Of a stretch of 42,791 nucleotides of DNA, positions 41,487 to 42,791 are shown piece after piece. Where the stretch lies: positions 1 through 42,791 of the forward strand of contig CAYNYF010000032.1 in assembly GCA_964401385.1 (NCBI GenBank). Direction: 5' to 3'. The DNA is from CAYNYF01 sp964401385. Lineage in GTDB: Bacteria > Planctomycetota > Phycisphaerae > SM23-33. Below the pieces are notes generated by a model, which was not told where the DNA came from, did not search any database, and saw nothing but the letters and a program-made list of their open reading frames with translations. The first letter of the stretch is position 1; each line of letters opens with the position of its first letter. The translations under genes and the position numbers were made by a program.

Positions 41487-42518
41487 CTATTTATTCTGAA
41501 ATTCCCTCTTGGGCAGCATGTGCCAGAGGGTGCCAAACGTCTCGTGATAGTCGTTCCAGCTTACCGCGCGAATGCCGTCCCAGCTTCCGGCCGGACAGGG
41601 GCCCAGGTCGCCGGGGCTGACCGGCCTGTTCGCGTCGGAGGCCACGTGCCCGTCGGCGTAGAGGATGTTCGGGCCGTCCGGGTGCCGGGCGGCGTTCATC
41701 ATGAACCAGCCGTTGGTGCCATCGGTCTGCGGCCCGATGTGCCAGCCGGGCAGGACGTTCTCGACGTTCGCGTCGGTCTTGCTGACGCCCGGGGCGGAGG
41801 CCAGGTCCCAGGAGTCCCAGGCCTCGGCGATGCTTGCCGGCTGGTTGATCTCCTCGTCGCTGATGGCCTGGGTGCCGTACATCTGACCGTCGCGCAGCCA
41901 GATCCGCCAGTCCATCCAGTACGTATCGTCATTGGGCCCCGCAGTATCCGAGTGTTCGAGCAGGTTCAGCCAGCGCCCGCGGCCCCGTTTGGACATGGTC
42001 GGCGTGTCCGGCACGGCGCAGCGCAAGGCAAAGTTCCACTGATACCCCATTGCGGCCCGATGCATGTACGGCTTGTCGTTGCCGGCGCTGTCCTGCTGTT
42101 CGGCCCAGTCCCACAACGCCATCCAGTCCATTCCCGGGCAGAAGGCCTTGTCCCAGACCTCGTCGCGTTGCCAGTCATACACGAAGTTGCCGTAAGTGGT
42201 CGGGATAGAGCCCTGGAACCCCTGGGCGTCCAGGATGGCATAGAACTTCGGGTATGCATATGTACAGGATGGCTGGCCGAACGCGTGACCGGGCACTCCT
42301 TTCTCTATGGTCGACGGGGCGAAGTGCGGGTAGGCCTTGTACTGTGTGATGTACATCTTGATTTGCCGGCCGTAGCCGGCCATTTGCGACTGGCAGGACG
42401 CTTTTGTGGCCAGTTGCCGCGCCCGCCCCAGGGTCGGCAGCAGCATGGCCACCAGCAGGGCGATGATCGATACCACCACCAGCAGCTCAATCAGTGTGAA
42501 GCCGGTCTTTCTGCGCAT
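41487..42518 (-). CDS. Prepilin-like protein with N-terminal methylation signal and H-x9-DG box
   Basis: A 343-residue type II/IV pseudopilin-like protein. The N-terminus KTGFTLIELLVVVSIIALLV is the classic class III signal, cut after Gly by prepilin peptidase and followed by a methylated Phe and a long helix. LLPTLGRARQLATKASCQSQM follows. Near the C-terminus, HPDGPNILYADGHV carries the H-x9-DG motif of planctomycete/Lentisphaerae pseudopilin paralogs. The middle has many Trp and aromatic residues and several Cys. Such genes occur in tens to hundreds of copies in these phyla; their role at the surface is unknown. The ATG has AGGAGAAGG upstream. Confidence 0.9.
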   Translation of the reverse strand: MRRKTGFTLIELLVVVSIIALLVAMLLPTLGRARQLATKASCQSQMAGYGRQIKMYITQYKAYPHFAPSTIEKGVPGHAFGQPSCTYAYPKFYAILDAQGFQGSIPTTYGNFVYDWQRDEVWDKAFCPGMDWMALWDWAEQQDSAGNDKPYMHRAAMGYQWNFALRCAVPDTPTMSKRGRGRWLNLLEHSDTAGPNDDTYWMDWRIWLRDGQMYGTQAISDEEINQPASIAEAWDSWDLASAPGVSKTDANVENVLPGWHIGPQTDGTNGWFMMNAARHPDGPNILYADGHVASDANRPVSPGDLGPCPAGSWDGIRAVSWNDYHETFGTLWHMLPKREFQNK

Positions 42519-42791
42519 TTTCCTTCTCCTTTACGATGCGGTGCGCACGTCCGCTGCTGTCCTCGAAGTGGCCTGGGACGCAGTCCCGGCTCAAGAATGA
42601 ATGATAAATGCGGTCTTTTCGATCAACGCAACGTCCGCGCGCCACCTATACCATAACGGACCCGATCATCTCACGCGCTTATTCTACATCGTCCGGGGCC
42701 CGCCGGCAATCACAACTTTTCCGCGCCGGCAGGGCGGGGTGCATCCCTTTTCAGTAGGTAAGATCGCCGGGTAATGCCGAAGACTCCAACA

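Noticed and set aside
42774..42791. Start of a further plus-strand gene (ATG, then MPKTPT) at the window edge
   Set aside because: Only six codons are visible and the upstream ribosome site is weak; it cannot be supported.

Overview
The window is GC-rich and reads as a chromosomal segment of a planctomycete, most likely of the Phycisphaerae type. This is an inference from gene content. Supporting signs are a secreted protein with dockerin-like repeats and a PEP-CTERM tail, two proteins with pseudopilin-like sequence and an N-x-LYADGHV box, an oversized signal peptidase I, lipobox proteins, and a diderm envelope set (MurJ, LptB). High third-position GC opens very long false frames opposite most real genes; these were left out.

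Layout. 1-5.9 kb: 3' part of a two-domain ABC permease, a HAD phosphatase, a PHP/DUF3604-like protein and a secreted coiled-coil protein. 5.9-9.0 kb (minus strand): a four-Cys small protein, NikR, and an FAD-dependent oxidoreductase. 9.0-13.4 kb: an XRE-S24 (LexA/CI-like) repressor, divergent from three overlapping genes that encode a double-HTH protein, an ABC-ATPase fused to an acetyltransferase, and a phage-type terminase large subunit. No portal, capsid or tail gene is present. 13.9-18.8 kb: a very large secreted TPR-like protein, a frameshifted hydrolase remnant and a sugar isomerase/epimerase. 19-23.6 kb: membrane proteins CstA, a TSUP exporter and MurJ. 23.6-27.9 kb: a structured intergenic element, a strong promoter, the PEP-CTERM/dockerin protein, a URO-D-like protein and a truncated IS630-type transposase. 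28-33.5 kb: a large secreted protein with an internal pseudopilin-like region, a lipoprotein with HExxH, and a GH36 alpha-galactosidase. 33.5-37.9 kb: asparagine synthetase, two unknown proteins, a dUTPase and PyrE. 38-42.8 kb: an expanded signal peptidase I, LptB, a small lipoprotein and a prepilin-like protein.

The most unusual part is the terminase module at 9.0-13.4 kb. An autocleavable-type repressor faces the operon, and a 19-bp palindrome lies over the -35 box of the operon promoter. This suggests a damage- or stress-inducible unit that uses a DNA-packaging-type motor/nuclease outside a complete prophage. It may be a domesticated phage module or a satellite remnant. No tRNA, rRNA or CRISPR array was seen.
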